From the NCBI GenBank assembly GCA_018268105.1, contig JAFDXG010000103.1, forward strand, positions 1 to 32,384: a stretch of DNA of 32,384 nucleotides, written 5' to 3'. Under the pieces are notes generated by a model, which ran no database searches, had not been told where the DNA came from, and saw only the letters and a program-made list of their open reading frames with translations. Positions 1 through 8,663 of this stretch are shown here, in pieces. The translations under genes were made by a program, and so were the position numbers. Origin of the DNA: Bacteroidota bacterium (GTDB lineage: Bacteria; Bacteroidota; Bacteroidia; Chitinophagales; Chitinophagaceae). The stretch's first letter is position 1, and every line of letters starts with the position of its first letter.

Positions 1-1226
1 CTTGTTTTGTATTTAACCAATGCGCTGTCAAAAAAGCTTTTTACAATGTTAATATCTTCCTTGTTTTTTAGCCTCTGGAGATGCTGATACTCTACGTACT
101 TTATGGCCCTCAAATCAGTTTCAATTTTCCAATATTGGTTGAACAGAACAAGCACATTGGATGCCTGGCGGTATTGGGGCGTATTACTGTAGCCGGAAAT
201 ATCAATACCTTTTGCCAGTTGACTGTCTGTAAACCTCGCAATAAAAATTGAATCTATCATTAAACGATACTGACCTTTTTCAAGTCCCCTAACCTGTATT
301 GTTTCGGTATTCAACTGCTGTGTAAAGTTTACCAGGGAATCAAGTTTGATTTCATCGGGGGCAGGAAAAGGCAGTGCTTTTCCTACACTGCTAAACGAGA
401 CAGAATTTTTTGTCTCAAGTACATTGTCTGCCGCTGCTCCAGATACATTAACCTGTTGCAGGTTTCTTCTGTCAATCGAAATTGTAGAAACAACAGAAGT
501 ATGCAACTGGGTATGCAGGAATTGATAGGCCATTACAAAGTTCCCATAGTATCCGGGATGGGAGCGATCGTTGCTTATGATAGTGGCGGTTATGTCTTTG
601 CGTTGAAGCCTTTCATTAATTTCTTTGGTAATGCTCCAGTAATCCACCAGCAATAATCCATATTTTTGGGCGGCATTTATCAAAAATTCGCGGCATTTCC
701 CCAATGCATCATTAGCGCCAAAATAATTCTCCTCTCTTAATTGACCGGTTTGATCATAGATGCAGGGAACTTCGAGAATTACTTTAGTTTTGGCAGCCAA
801 TAATCTTTCAATGAGCCGGGTCATGTTTTCGTAATATGTATTCAATGCTTCCTGTTTCTTCTTTTCCAATCCGGGCAAATGCTTATTGGCTTCTGAGTAT
901 AGTGTTTCATTTACATCATTGCTTCCGGACATTACTACACACCAGGTTGGATTATTAATCAGGATATCACTATCAACTCGCCGCAGCATATGCCCTGCCT
1001 GCTCGCCGGATACACCGCAATTAAAAAATTCGATTTTTCTCTCAGGGAACCTTGTGGCATAAAATAAGTTGATGTAGTGATGAAAAGAACCGCTCATGGT
1101 GATGCTATTACCAACAAAGCAAACCCTGTCTCCATCCTGAAAACTGAAATCCTGGCTTAAAGATTTATCCGGCATCCCTAAAAATACAACCAGAACAACC
1201 GGAACGATTTGTTTAAATAAATACAT
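1..1226 (-). CDS. Secreted SGNH/GDSL-type esterase, 3' end outside window
   Basis: The frame is open without a stop from an ATG at 1226 to the window edge (408 codons), so the C-terminus is missing. Residues 1-25 look like a signal peptide ending in LSQ. Hydrolase blocks are visible: FVGNSIT (probable nucleophile S41), CGVSGE (70-75, oxyanion Gly), GSND (N103, D104) and DRSHP (D220, H223, the acid/base pair). The layout matches the SGNH superfamily, whose members remove acyl groups, often acetyl, from glycans. It resembles the gene at 14595-15983 throughout, including matching YWKIE and KYVEYQ motifs near the C-terminus, so the two are paralogues. It lies downstream of the SusC/SusD genes after a 197-bp gap and probably acts in the periplasm on imported material. 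The exact substrate cannot be read from the sequence. Confidence 0.85.
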   Translation of the reverse strand, partial: MYLFKQIVPVVLVVFLGMPDKSLSQDFSFQDGDRVCFVGNSITMSGSFHHYINLFYATRFPERKIEFFNCGVSGEQAGHMLRRVDSDILINNPTWCVVMSGSNDVNETLYSEANKHLPGLEKKKQEALNTYYENMTRLIERLLAAKTKVILEVPCIYDQTGQLREENYFGANDALGKCREFLINAAQKYGLLLVDYWSITKEINERLQRKDITATIISNDRSHPGYYGNFVMAYQFLHTQLHTSVVSTISIDRRNLQQVNVSGAAADNVLETKNSVSFSSVGKALPFPAPDEIKLDSLVNFTQQLNTETIQVRGLEKGQYRLMIDSIFIARFTDSQLAKGIDISGYSNTPQYRQASNVLVLFNQYWKIETDLRAIKYVEYQHLQRLKNKEDINIVKSFFDSALVKYKT

Positions 1227-1423
1227 AGCTGATTATTAATATGACCCTATTTTTCTTTATAATTCGTACTGTTAATTATATCACCTTATATCTGCAAGCA
1301 AAACCCGAGACGTGATAGGAATTTTCACATCTCAGGTTCCACACAAATTCAGCAGAAAAAAACGCTGAACTTGAACGAAGTCGTAATGCTCCCGTACAAA
1401 ATATCTTTAGTACATCCATTCAA

Positions 1424-2200
1424 TTACCAGTCGAGCCATTCTCCAAATGTTTGAATAAAAAGAGATGGATCCTCGTCTCTGATACCGTAAAGTACTATTG
1501 TGTTAATAGATGTAGCCCGTAAATCAACCCCTTCGGATATGGCTAATAACTGATTGGTGTTAGCATCATACACCCTAACGGTATGATATTGAGATATAGC
1601 ATTTCCCTTACTAACCGGAACCGGAGTTGTAATATAGTCAGAAATTGCTTTTTCACTAACGCTGTTATATATCGTAATCTCAGGTTTGGGTATTAAGATA
1701 TCTTCTTTTTGCAGGGTAACTTTCACGTTTCCCTTTGTTATGGCAAGATTAGCCACTCTTATTTTTGTCTGATCAGCGGGCGCCTCCGAAAGATCATCTG
1801 TTGTAAGGATCACTTCAGGATTGTCTTCCTTTCCGGAAAGAAAAAGGGTGTAATCTTTACCGGGATCCAGTTGAATAGGTTTTTGAATAAATTTTAAATC
1901 GGAGCCTTCGCTCAGAAAGCCTGCATTTCTTGTCCCTGCTTTTACTACATAATATGCAGGAGCGGAAATGCTTTGATAGTTGATATAGCCTAATCTGGTT
2001 AAATTAAATTCATCCAGATAAAACTTCACATCACTGGCCCAGGGATATGCATTAACCACACGCAAATTGGAAGCTTCAAAATCTTCAAAAGTATCCCCGG
2101 GTTTTTTGCACCCATTGATAGTAAAGGCGATGGCAACCAACACCACCATGCTCCAAATAAAACCACTGCCTCCCTTTATTCTGAACCTGTTAAGTTTCAT
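1424..2200 (-). CDS. DUF4397-type surface lipoprotein
   Basis: This 258-residue protein has an N-terminal hydrophobic segment (about 14-30) ending in TINGC, with Cys31 as the lipidation site followed by KK. The body reads as repeated beta-sandwich units: LRVVNAYPWASDVKFYLD (46-63) followed later by IRVANLAITKGNVKVTL. That pattern is typical of DUF4397 proteins. It starts 21 bp after the SusD stop and is almost certainly co-transcribed with susC and susD. It occupies the place where SusE/SusF-like surface glycan-binding lipoproteins are often found, so a substrate-binding accessory role is likely, but this is inferred from position. No catalytic motif is apparent. Confidence 0.75.
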   Translation of the reverse strand: MKLNRFRIKGGSGFIWSMVVLVAIAFTINGCKKPGDTFEDFEASNLRVVNAYPWASDVKFYLDEFNLTRLGYINYQSISAPAYYVVKAGTRNAGFLSEGSDLKFIQKPIQLDPGKDYTLFLSGKEDNPEVILTTDDLSEAPADQTKIRVANLAITKGNVKVTLQKEDILIPKPEITIYNSVSEKAISDYITTPVPVSKGNAISQYHTVRVYDANTNQLLAISEGVDLRATSINTIVLYGIRDEDPSLFIQTFGEWLDW

Positions 2201-2221
2201 AATTTTTTAATTTAAGCTTGA

Positions 2222-3748
2222 TTAAAATCCCGCATTGTTATGCCATTCGTTTTGAGTCATATCGCCAAATGGAAGAGACCAGAGGTAGAAACGTTCATTG
2301 AACCCTCCTACGCTGTTTAGATCTCCATCAAAAAGTCGCAATGATTCAATTTTTTGTTTAAATATTCCCCATCTTATGAGGTCGAGGTGACGTTTACCTT
2401 CCAGGATGAACTCCATTGATCGTTCGTTTATTATAGCCTCTCTGAATTGCTGCTGATTCAATCCTGTCAAATCAGGTAGTACAGTACCGTCTGTTTTGTG
2501 ATCTGCCGGCCTGGCTCGGTATCTTACCTCATTGATTTGCTTATATGCTTCAGCAGTGGGACCTCCATTTGCTTCATTCGCTGCCTCCGCATACATTAGT
2601 TTTGCTTCAGACAAACGGTAGAAAGGCCAATTGGTAAGATGGTCAGCCCAGTAACCCTTTGATGGATAAATTTTCTGGAAAGTGGTTACCCCCCAACCGG
2701 TGGTATCAACAGGCAAAGGTGTTCTTTCCCATCCATTTATAAACTTGTAATCTCCAATATTCCATTTCCATCGCTCATCGCGGTTATCCTGGGTCCTTGC
2801 CCATTCCGGGATAATCCTCAAATTGCACTGCCCACTTCCTTTATCAGGATCACCTCCTCCCTGAGCGCCATAAACATATGGGAAATTGCTGCCTGAATTC
2901 ACTGTGAATTCAAGATCAAAAATAACTTCGTTAGTAGGCTGATCCATCGAAAGTTTGGTAAATACACCTCCGTAGTTAGGATCAAGTGCATAAACCCCCT
3001 GTTGCTCCATTTGTAGTACTGCAGCCGCTGCATCCTTCGCCTTTGCCCAATAGCTTGGATCGCCGGCTACCATATCTCCCTGGGAAGACCTTCTCCATCC
3101 GGCCAATTTCATATATACATCTGCCTTGATCATCTTCAGCGCGCCCTGAGAAATTCTACCACTCGGATTGGACCTCATCGGAAGTTTACCATCTGCATAA
3201 TCAAGATCCGGAAGAATAAGTTCATCATAAATTACCTGCACGTCCGTTCTTGGCAATTTCAATACAATTTCAGTAGTTGGTTTATCTCTAAATGGCAGAT
3301 CACCAAATAAAGTTGCAAGATTATGGTAAAAAAATGCCCGGATAGCTCTTGCCTCTGCCATTTTTACTTCTACCCATGGGTCCTTTTCAACGTTTCTCAT
3401 TCCAAGTGCGGCAATCAAGTTGTTAGCTGCATTAATCCCTCTCCAATAATCCGCCCACCAGCTATCTTCAGAGCCATTGGTCGGCGACGTAAAGCCGGCC
3501 CAGTTACTAAAGGTAAAGGTGACATCATTCTGTGCATTCATCCACAATCCACCTACATAGTCCCAGGTTCCATTTCCCCATTGTCCTTTTAAAGTATTAT
3601 AGCAAGCAACTAATGCCACATCAGCTTCTTTTTCCGAAGTGGGAAAGTTTTCGGGAGTCAAAAAAGAATAAGGTACTTCCGTAATAATTTTCTTACACCC
3701 GCTAAAAACCACTAACATACCCAATATCCCTATGATTATATTTTTCAT
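2222..3748 (-). CDS. susD: SusD/RagB-family outer-membrane nutrient-binding lipoprotein
   Basis: This 508-residue lipoprotein has signal MKNIIIGILGMLVVFSGC, with Cys18 lipidated and KK following. The N-terminal segment (about 20-215) has the SusD helical repeat arrangement, including ARAIRAFFYHNLATLFGDLP (133-152), a strong family signature. The C-terminal RagB/SusD part includes WPFYRLSEAKLMYAEAANE, INEVRYRAR and INERSMEFILEGKRHLDLIRW, all hallmarks of the family. SusD proteins form the lid on a SusC barrel and capture oligosaccharides or other ligands at the cell surface. The start is 19 bp downstream of the SusC stop, the usual susC-susD arrangement. The gene appears intact and of normal length. 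The ligand is unknown. Confidence 0.97.
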   Translation of the reverse strand: MKNIIIGILGMLVVFSGCKKIITEVPYSFLTPENFPTSEKEADVALVACYNTLKGQWGNGTWDYVGGLWMNAQNDVTFTFSNWAGFTSPTNGSEDSWWADYWRGINAANNLIAALGMRNVEKDPWVEVKMAEARAIRAFFYHNLATLFGDLPFRDKPTTEIVLKLPRTDVQVIYDELILPDLDYADGKLPMRSNPSGRISQGALKMIKADVYMKLAGWRRSSQGDMVAGDPSYWAKAKDAAAAVLQMEQQGVYALDPNYGGVFTKLSMDQPTNEVIFDLEFTVNSGSNFPYVYGAQGGGDPDKGSGQCNLRIIPEWARTQDNRDERWKWNIGDYKFINGWERTPLPVDTTGWGVTTFQKIYPSKGYWADHLTNWPFYRLSEAKLMYAEAANEANGGPTAEAYKQINEVRYRARPADHKTDGTVLPDLTGLNQQQFREAIINERSMEFILEGKRHLDLIRWGIFKQKIESLRLFDGDLNSVGGFNERFYLWSLPFGDMTQNEWHNNAGF

Positions 3749-3767
3749 AATTTTTGTTTTACGGTTC

Positions 3768-6700
3768 TTAAAAAGAAAGATTTAGCCCAAGCGTATAAAT
3801 CTTACTACGGGGATAGCCGCCAAGGTCCGCCCCAGGTGTAATAAGCGAATTAAAGTAGCTCACTTCGGGATCATAGCCCGTATAGCGGGTAAAGGTCAGC
3901 AGATTTTGAGCCGTAGCATAGATTCTTACTTTTTGGATCCTTGCCTTTTTAAGCCAATTCGAATTTAGGTTGTAAGCCAATTGTATATTCTTTAGTCGGA
4001 GATAAGAACCATCCTCCACCATATACGAAGTAACATAGTTGTACTCTCCGTTATAGCTCGCATCCCAACGTTGATTGTTGATCTGAGGATTCTCTGGAGT
4101 CCATCTGTTGAACATGGTTACCGGCCCGCCATGAAATGGCGTAGCAGCAGGGAACAGTGATTTATATGCATTAAGTACATCATTGCCATAACTATAAGTA
4201 AACAAAAAACTTAATTCAAAGCCACTATAAGAAAACTCATTAGAAAATCCTCCGAAAAACTTAGGGTTGCCGTTTCCTATTATCCTCCGGTCATTCTCGT
4301 CAATCACACCATCTGGTTTACCATCACGATCCCATCCATCTATGTCCTTATACATCCTCGTCCCAACTGTTACAGGAAACGCATCATGTATGGGTATGGT
4401 TGATAATTCATCCTGAGTATTAACCAATCCGTCATACACAAAACCGTACATAGAACCAAGACTTTCCCCCACCTTAACAATATAAATGTTGTCAAATCGT
4501 GACATAGAACCGGTATAAAAATAATCCTGCCCTTCATTTAAACTTAACACTTTCGTTTTATTAAATGCTATATTGAAGTTTGTAGTCCATCTAAACTTCC
4601 TCCCACTTACGTTAACGGTATTTAAAGCCAATTCTGCCCCTTTTACTTCGATATCTCCAATATTCCGGGTAACTGATTCAAACCCTGAGTATGTAGACAA
4701 CGGGGCATCCAGTAAAAGATCCTTCGATTTCTTATGATAAATATCACCAGTGAATACGATCCTGTCTTCGAACAAACCAAAATCAAGTCCAAAGTTCGTC
4801 TGGATTGTAGTCTCCCATTTCAATTCTGGAGAACCTAATTGAGTGGGTAATACACCTACTACCACCTGATTGCCCGAAACAGGCGGTATATAAGGCGGAC
4901 CATAAGAAGTGTAAGTAGAATATGGAGCAACAGACTCGTTGCCAGTAAGACCATAAGTAAGCCTTAACTTTAATGTGGATACAGATTTCAGGGACTTCAT
5001 AAAATTTTCGTCATTCATTTTCCATGCTATTCCTCCCGAAGGGAAATAGCCCCATTTGTGAATTGGGAACTTTGAACTCCCATCTGCCCGCATAGTACCC
5101 GTTATAATATAACGATCGTGGAAATTGTATTGTACCCTTCCAAAATAACTTTCTATCCCTGAAACGGTTTTTCCCGAAGCCGGAGCCCTCAGACGGCTTC
5201 CCATGGCCATATTGTTATATCCCAGCGCCTCGATAGCGAATTCCCGGGTCAATGTATTTGTATAAGTAGATGTGCTATTTTGCAAAGAAAATCCTCCCAC
5301 GACATCAATGCTTGACCCGCCCCATGATTTACTATAATTTAAAGTGTTTTCATTGATTAATCCTAACCATACAGCGCTGTTCTTCGAAGCCTCTCCATTC
5401 GTTAATGATCCGTTCAACGTATTGCTCCCATAAAATGAATTGTTCTGAGAATGAGAAAAATCCACGCCTCCCATTACTTTAAAAGTAAGCCCTTCCGCTA
5501 GGCGAATAGAAAATTCGGTATTTATTCCCGCAAAATACTCTAACTCCTTAACGTCTGGTTCCAACAACTCTACAAGGGGGTCCATTCCATCATTCCCTCC
5601 TGGTGGTATACCGTGTAGAATCAGGTAATCGTTCAAATTTATTCCTACGGGTTTATAGGGGCTACCCCTTACCGCGGAATAAGCCAGCCCTCCCTCACCC
5701 GTTAACGACCCTCCTTTCATTTGCAGATAACCAACAGAAATCGTAGTATTGTTTGATATAATTTTATTGATATTGGCCGTCGAATTAAGGCGTGCCGTAT
5801 ATCTTTCAAAATTGGTACCCACGGCAATCCCATCCTGATTGGTAGCGCTAACCGATCCGGCGATCTTCACATCGTCAGTACCTCCGGTAAAGGAAATATT
5901 ATGATTATGCATTCCAGCTATGCGGTACAGTTTATCTTGCCAAATGGTAGTAGCCGTGTCTTTGTATGTCGGCCAATTATACCACATCGAATCGCCCACA
6001 GAGGAATTTCTGGGATTAGTGCTGATATAATGTTGGAATTCTGCATATTGCAAACTATTCATGACGGGTATTTTCCTGCCTAATTGTTGGAAAGAATAGT
6101 AACCATCATAGCCCACACTGAACCTGCCTGTTTTTCCTCTTTTAGTTGTGATAATAATTACACCATTGGCGCCCCTTGATCCATAAATTGCTGTTGCTGA
6201 AGCATCCTTTAATATCTCCACGGATTCGATATCATTCACATTCAGGTTCAGATTTGAACCGCCCAATGTGGGGAAACCATCGATGACATAAAGAGGATCG
6301 TTAGAGGCAGTGATTGAAGATCCTGCACGAACGTATATAGACACCGCAGCCCCGGGTTTACCCTCTGTCGAAACTACAGATACACCAGCCGCACGACCTT
6401 GCAAAGCCGAGTTAAGCGACGCATCAGTGCTTTTCACAATATCTTTGGCTTTCACACTCGCTACAGACCCTGTTAAATCCTTTCTCTTCACCGTACCATA
6501 ACCTATCACCACAACCTCATCCATACTGCCGCGATTTTTCTCCAGCATGAGATTGATGGCTTCAGTCGTATTGGCAATACGTAATTCTTTAGTGGCAAAG
6601 CTCACATGCGAAAACACCAGCACGTTTCCCCGGGATACAAGGATGGAAAATTTCCCTGATTCATCGGAAACAGTTTGCCTGTTCTGCGCATTCTTTACCA

Positions 6701-6842
6701 CAATAGTGACTCCTGAAACCGGGTTCCCTTCCTCATCGGAAACCGTTCCCCGGACAGTCGCCTCTGTGCTCCGCACCTGGCCGTAACCGGCAGCACCGAT
6801 AAGAAGAAGACATAAAAACAGCAGTAATCGGATTTGTCTCAT
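3768..6842 (-). CDS. susC: SusC/RagA-family TonB-dependent outer-membrane transporter
   Basis: I choose the ATG at 6842 (1024 residues) because it begins MRQIRLLLFLCLLLIGAAGYGQ, a clean signal peptide. An ATG at 6893 would add 17 mostly basic residues. After the signal comes a carboxypeptidase-regulatory-like domain (about 28-100, ATVRGTVSDEEGNPVSGV). The SusC motif MDEVVVIGYGTVKRKDLTGSV follows, then a plug domain (about 115-235, with PLYVIDGFP and ATAIYGSRGANGVIIITTK) and a 22-strand-type barrel ending in LGLNLSF. The family imports large ligands across the outer membrane using TonB energy and works with the SusD encoded next. No sigma-factor-interacting N-terminal extension (STN domain) is visible. 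A promoter with an overlapping palindrome lies about 100 bp upstream. Confidence 0.97.
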   Translation of the reverse strand: MRQIRLLLFLCLLLIGAAGYGQVRSTEATVRGTVSDEEGNPVSGVTIVVKNAQNRQTVSDESGKFSILVSRGNVLVFSHVSFATKELRIANTTEAINLMLEKNRGSMDEVVVIGYGTVKRKDLTGSVASVKAKDIVKSTDASLNSALQGRAAGVSVVSTEGKPGAAVSIYVRAGSSITASNDPLYVIDGFPTLGGSNLNLNVNDIESVEILKDASATAIYGSRGANGVIIITTKRGKTGRFSVGYDGYYSFQQLGRKIPVMNSLQYAEFQHYISTNPRNSSVGDSMWYNWPTYKDTATTIWQDKLYRIAGMHNHNISFTGGTDDVKIAGSVSATNQDGIAVGTNFERYTARLNSTANINKIISNNTTISVGYLQMKGGSLTGEGGLAYSAVRGSPYKPVGINLNDYLILHGIPPGGNDGMDPLVELLEPDVKELEYFAGINTEFSIRLAEGLTFKVMGGVDFSHSQNNSFYGSNTLNGSLTNGEASKNSAVWLGLINENTLNYSKSWGGSSIDVVGGFSLQNSTSTYTNTLTREFAIEALGYNNMAMGSRLRAPASGKTVSGIESYFGRVQYNFHDRYIITGTMRADGSSKFPIHKWGYFPSGGIAWKMNDENFMKSLKSVSTLKLRLTYGLTGNESVAPYSTYTSYGPPYIPPVSGNQVVVGVLPTQLGSPELKWETTIQTNFGLDFGLFEDRIVFTGDIYHKKSKDLLLDAPLSTYSGFESVTRNIGDIEVKGAELALNTVNVSGRKFRWTTNFNIAFNKTKVLSLNEGQDYFYTGSMSRFDNIYIVKVGESLGSMYGFVYDGLVNTQDELSTIPIHDAFPVTVGTRMYKDIDGWDRDGKPDGVIDENDRRIIGNGNPKFFGGFSNEFSYSGFELSFLFTYSYGNDVLNAYKSLFPAATPFHGGPVTMFNRWTPENPQINNQRWDASYNGEYNYVTSYMVEDGSYLRLKNIQLAYNLNSNWLKKARIQKVRIYATAQNLLTFTRYTGYDPEVSYFNSLITPGADLGGYPRSKIYTLGLNLSF

Positions 6843-6946
6843 AAGCCTGATTTTAATTTTTATATTTTTTTTTGATTTTCCTGGTAGGTGCAACTGGATA
6901 CATAAAGGGTCAGGGATTCGATTTCAAGGATAAATATTTAATATAC

Positions 6947-6960
6947 CGTGTACGTTAACG
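6947..6960. promoter_or_regulatory. Predicted repressor operator upstream of susC
   Basis: The + strand reads CGTGTACGTTAACG, an imperfect palindrome centred on the CG at 6953/6954. The reverse complement of the same 14-mer, with one base changed, occurs at 16106-16119. Here it sits just downstream of a predicted -7 box, where a bound repressor would block initiation. A CpG-centred palindrome fits LacI-family operators, but no regulator gene is in the window, so the factor is unknown. Confidence 0.55.
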
Positions 6961-6964
6961 TAAG

Positions 6965-6994
6965 TAAAGATAATAAAAAAAATATACTATCAAA
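6965..6994 (-). promoter_or_regulatory. Predicted Bacteroidota-type promoter for susC
   Basis: On the - strand TTTG (6991-6994) is followed after 18 bp by TATCTTTA (6965-6972), one mismatch from the Bacteroidota -7 consensus TAnnTTTG, with a suitable -33 element. The susC ATG lies about 120 bp downstream, leaving a long leader. The predicted operator begins 4 bp downstream of the -7 box. Confidence 0.45.
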
Positions 6995-7049
6995 ATAATT
7001 TCATAAAAAATAGATCATTTTCATTTTGAAGGCCACGCTTAATCTTAAT

Positions 7050-8594
7050 CTAAAATTTTATGGCGGCCGGCAGCTTATCTAATTTAGCGTTTGAAATATG
7101 GAACAACAGGATCTCCTCATAAACCGCCGGGGCGAGTGCCTGTAACCTTTCTATCGTTTCCTCAGGAATATTCTTTTTTGAAAAGGGTACTACTTTAACA
7201 TATTCCTGAATATTTCCGGCCTTGCGGCCATATTTATATTCATAGCTCAATTCGCCCTGCGCGTTCAGCTCTACACTTCGATTACTGGGGTTAGGGACAC
7301 TGATATAAAATTCATTGGTGATCAAAGAAGACGGAGTTGGATTAAATAAGCTGTTGTAGCTTAAATATTCAAAAAGCTCGGCCGCCACATTTTCTGCAGG
7401 ATCTATCAGTTGAACATGCTCCGCCATCAGCGGCCTGTATACATACTTTCCGTCTTTTTGAAAATCATAAAGCTCTTTTAAAACACTCCGAAGCTCTTTC
7501 ACGAGGTAAGGATAATGGGTGCATCCCAATACAATCGCTTTGAGCGGCGGTGCGTTCCCTTCACTTCTAATCTTTTCCATCAGGGGAACCAAATGGTAGC
7601 GCAAATAATTAACAGGGGAATTAATCTGCAAAATACTGCAGTCATCTGCATGCTTACTATCACACAACATCCCATTATTTTCAAAATCAAAATTATAGGT
7701 ACTGAGCAGGGTGCGATCTATCTTAAACTCACCAGTATTTAATACAGGTCCCCTGTAGTCGTTCCTGGGCACTGAAGCCTTTGCGGCAATAAAATCAGAT
7801 ACGCCGTCAATGGATTCTGCCAGTCCATACCCTCCCTGGCTAAAGATCCGAAGCTGCCCGGTAAATCCCCGCCTGTCTTTAAGCGAAAGGATGGTACGTT
7901 CATATCCCTTTGAGGCAATAGTACCTACCGTTGCAAAAACAGCAACCGAAGCATTTTCATCTTTCCGTAATACATCCATCACCCCTTTCGCCCCTGCATC
8001 AATTACCCCGATTAATTTCAGGTTAACTCCAGTTTTTTTTGTAAAAGAGTCTATCTGTGCTTTGGCATAAGCCGTAGCCGTATTGCAGGCAATTACAACT
8101 GTTTTTACCTGCTTTTTTCCTGTATGAAAAACAGGATCAGCACCATCAAGATAATACTTGTCTGAAAGCAGGAATTGCACGTCTTTAAAAACATGCTCTA
8201 CCAGCAGATCGGCTTTGTTTTCAATGCTGTAATAACCGTATGGCATATTGGCCTGATCTGCTAAAAAAATAAATTTCTCTTTTTCAAAATCAGGGATGCC
8301 GTCGGTACCGAAAGCCTGTGTGGTGTTGTTATGCCGATCATAGGTCAAAATAGTGTTCAGTATAGCAAGACCTCCGGTTCCCGAATCAAAAACGCCAACA
8401 GGTAATTTGGGAGCTATTTTATATCTTTCAAAATTTACATAATAGAAATTCCCGGTATCCTTCAGCATCGACCATTCAATGGGAGACAACAAAGCCCCGT
8501 TTGTCTTTTGCTGCGAAAACGCAAACAGGGGTAAGCAGGAAATTACCAGGAGCCTGTAAAAAACAACAGATCTTTTTAGCTTAAATACCATCAT
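7050..8594 (-). CDS. Exported aspartate/glutamate racemase (MurI-like)
   Basis: This 514-residue protein carries the MurI-type motifs: GVFDSGTGG (67-75), ACNTATAYA (169-177, Cys170) and VLGCTHYPYL (355-364, Cys358). Both catalytic cysteines of the cofactor-independent Asp/Glu racemase family are therefore present, and QANMPYG (114-120) matches the conserved PYG segment. Unusually, it starts with a signal peptide (about 1-28, basic then LLVISCLPLFAFSQQ) and is nearly twice the length of cytosolic MurI (about 270 residues). The extra length comes from an N-terminal extension, inserts around 140-165 and 275-325, and a C-terminal tail after about 370. Cytosolic MurI makes D-Glu for peptidoglycan; an exported copy in a SusC/D locus more likely acts on an imported amino acid or related alpha-carbon acid. 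That role is inferred. The start could equally be the next ATG, one codon on. Confidence 0.85.
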   Translation of the reverse strand: MMVFKLKRSVVFYRLLVISCLPLFAFSQQKTNGALLSPIEWSMLKDTGNFYYVNFERYKIAPKLPVGVFDSGTGGLAILNTILTYDRHNNTTQAFGTDGIPDFEKEKFIFLADQANMPYGYYSIENKADLLVEHVFKDVQFLLSDKYYLDGADPVFHTGKKQVKTVVIACNTATAYAKAQIDSFTKKTGVNLKLIGVIDAGAKGVMDVLRKDENASVAVFATVGTIASKGYERTILSLKDRRGFTGQLRIFSQGGYGLAESIDGVSDFIAAKASVPRNDYRGPVLNTGEFKIDRTLLSTYNFDFENNGMLCDSKHADDCSILQINSPVNYLRYHLVPLMEKIRSEGNAPPLKAIVLGCTHYPYLVKELRSVLKELYDFQKDGKYVYRPLMAEHVQLIDPAENVAAELFEYLSYNSLFNPTPSSLITNEFYISVPNPSNRSVELNAQGELSYEYKYGRKAGNIQEYVKVVPFSKKNIPEETIERLQALAPAVYEEILLFHISNAKLDKLPAAIKF

Positions 8595-8663
8595 TGTCTT
8601 TTAATTGAGAAATATAGCAATCGCCATATCTTATAAGATCATAGCATTAGCATTTTGCCGGTA

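Noticed and set aside
456..656. A 66-codon + strand frame near the window start
   Set aside because: It is the complement of the truncated SGNH esterase, whose motifs are clear on the - strand.
6951..6962. TACGTTAACGTA as a separate perfect palindrome centred on TTAA
   Set aside because: The second site has no such symmetry. The shared, CG-centred 14-mer explains both sites better, so only that operator is reported.
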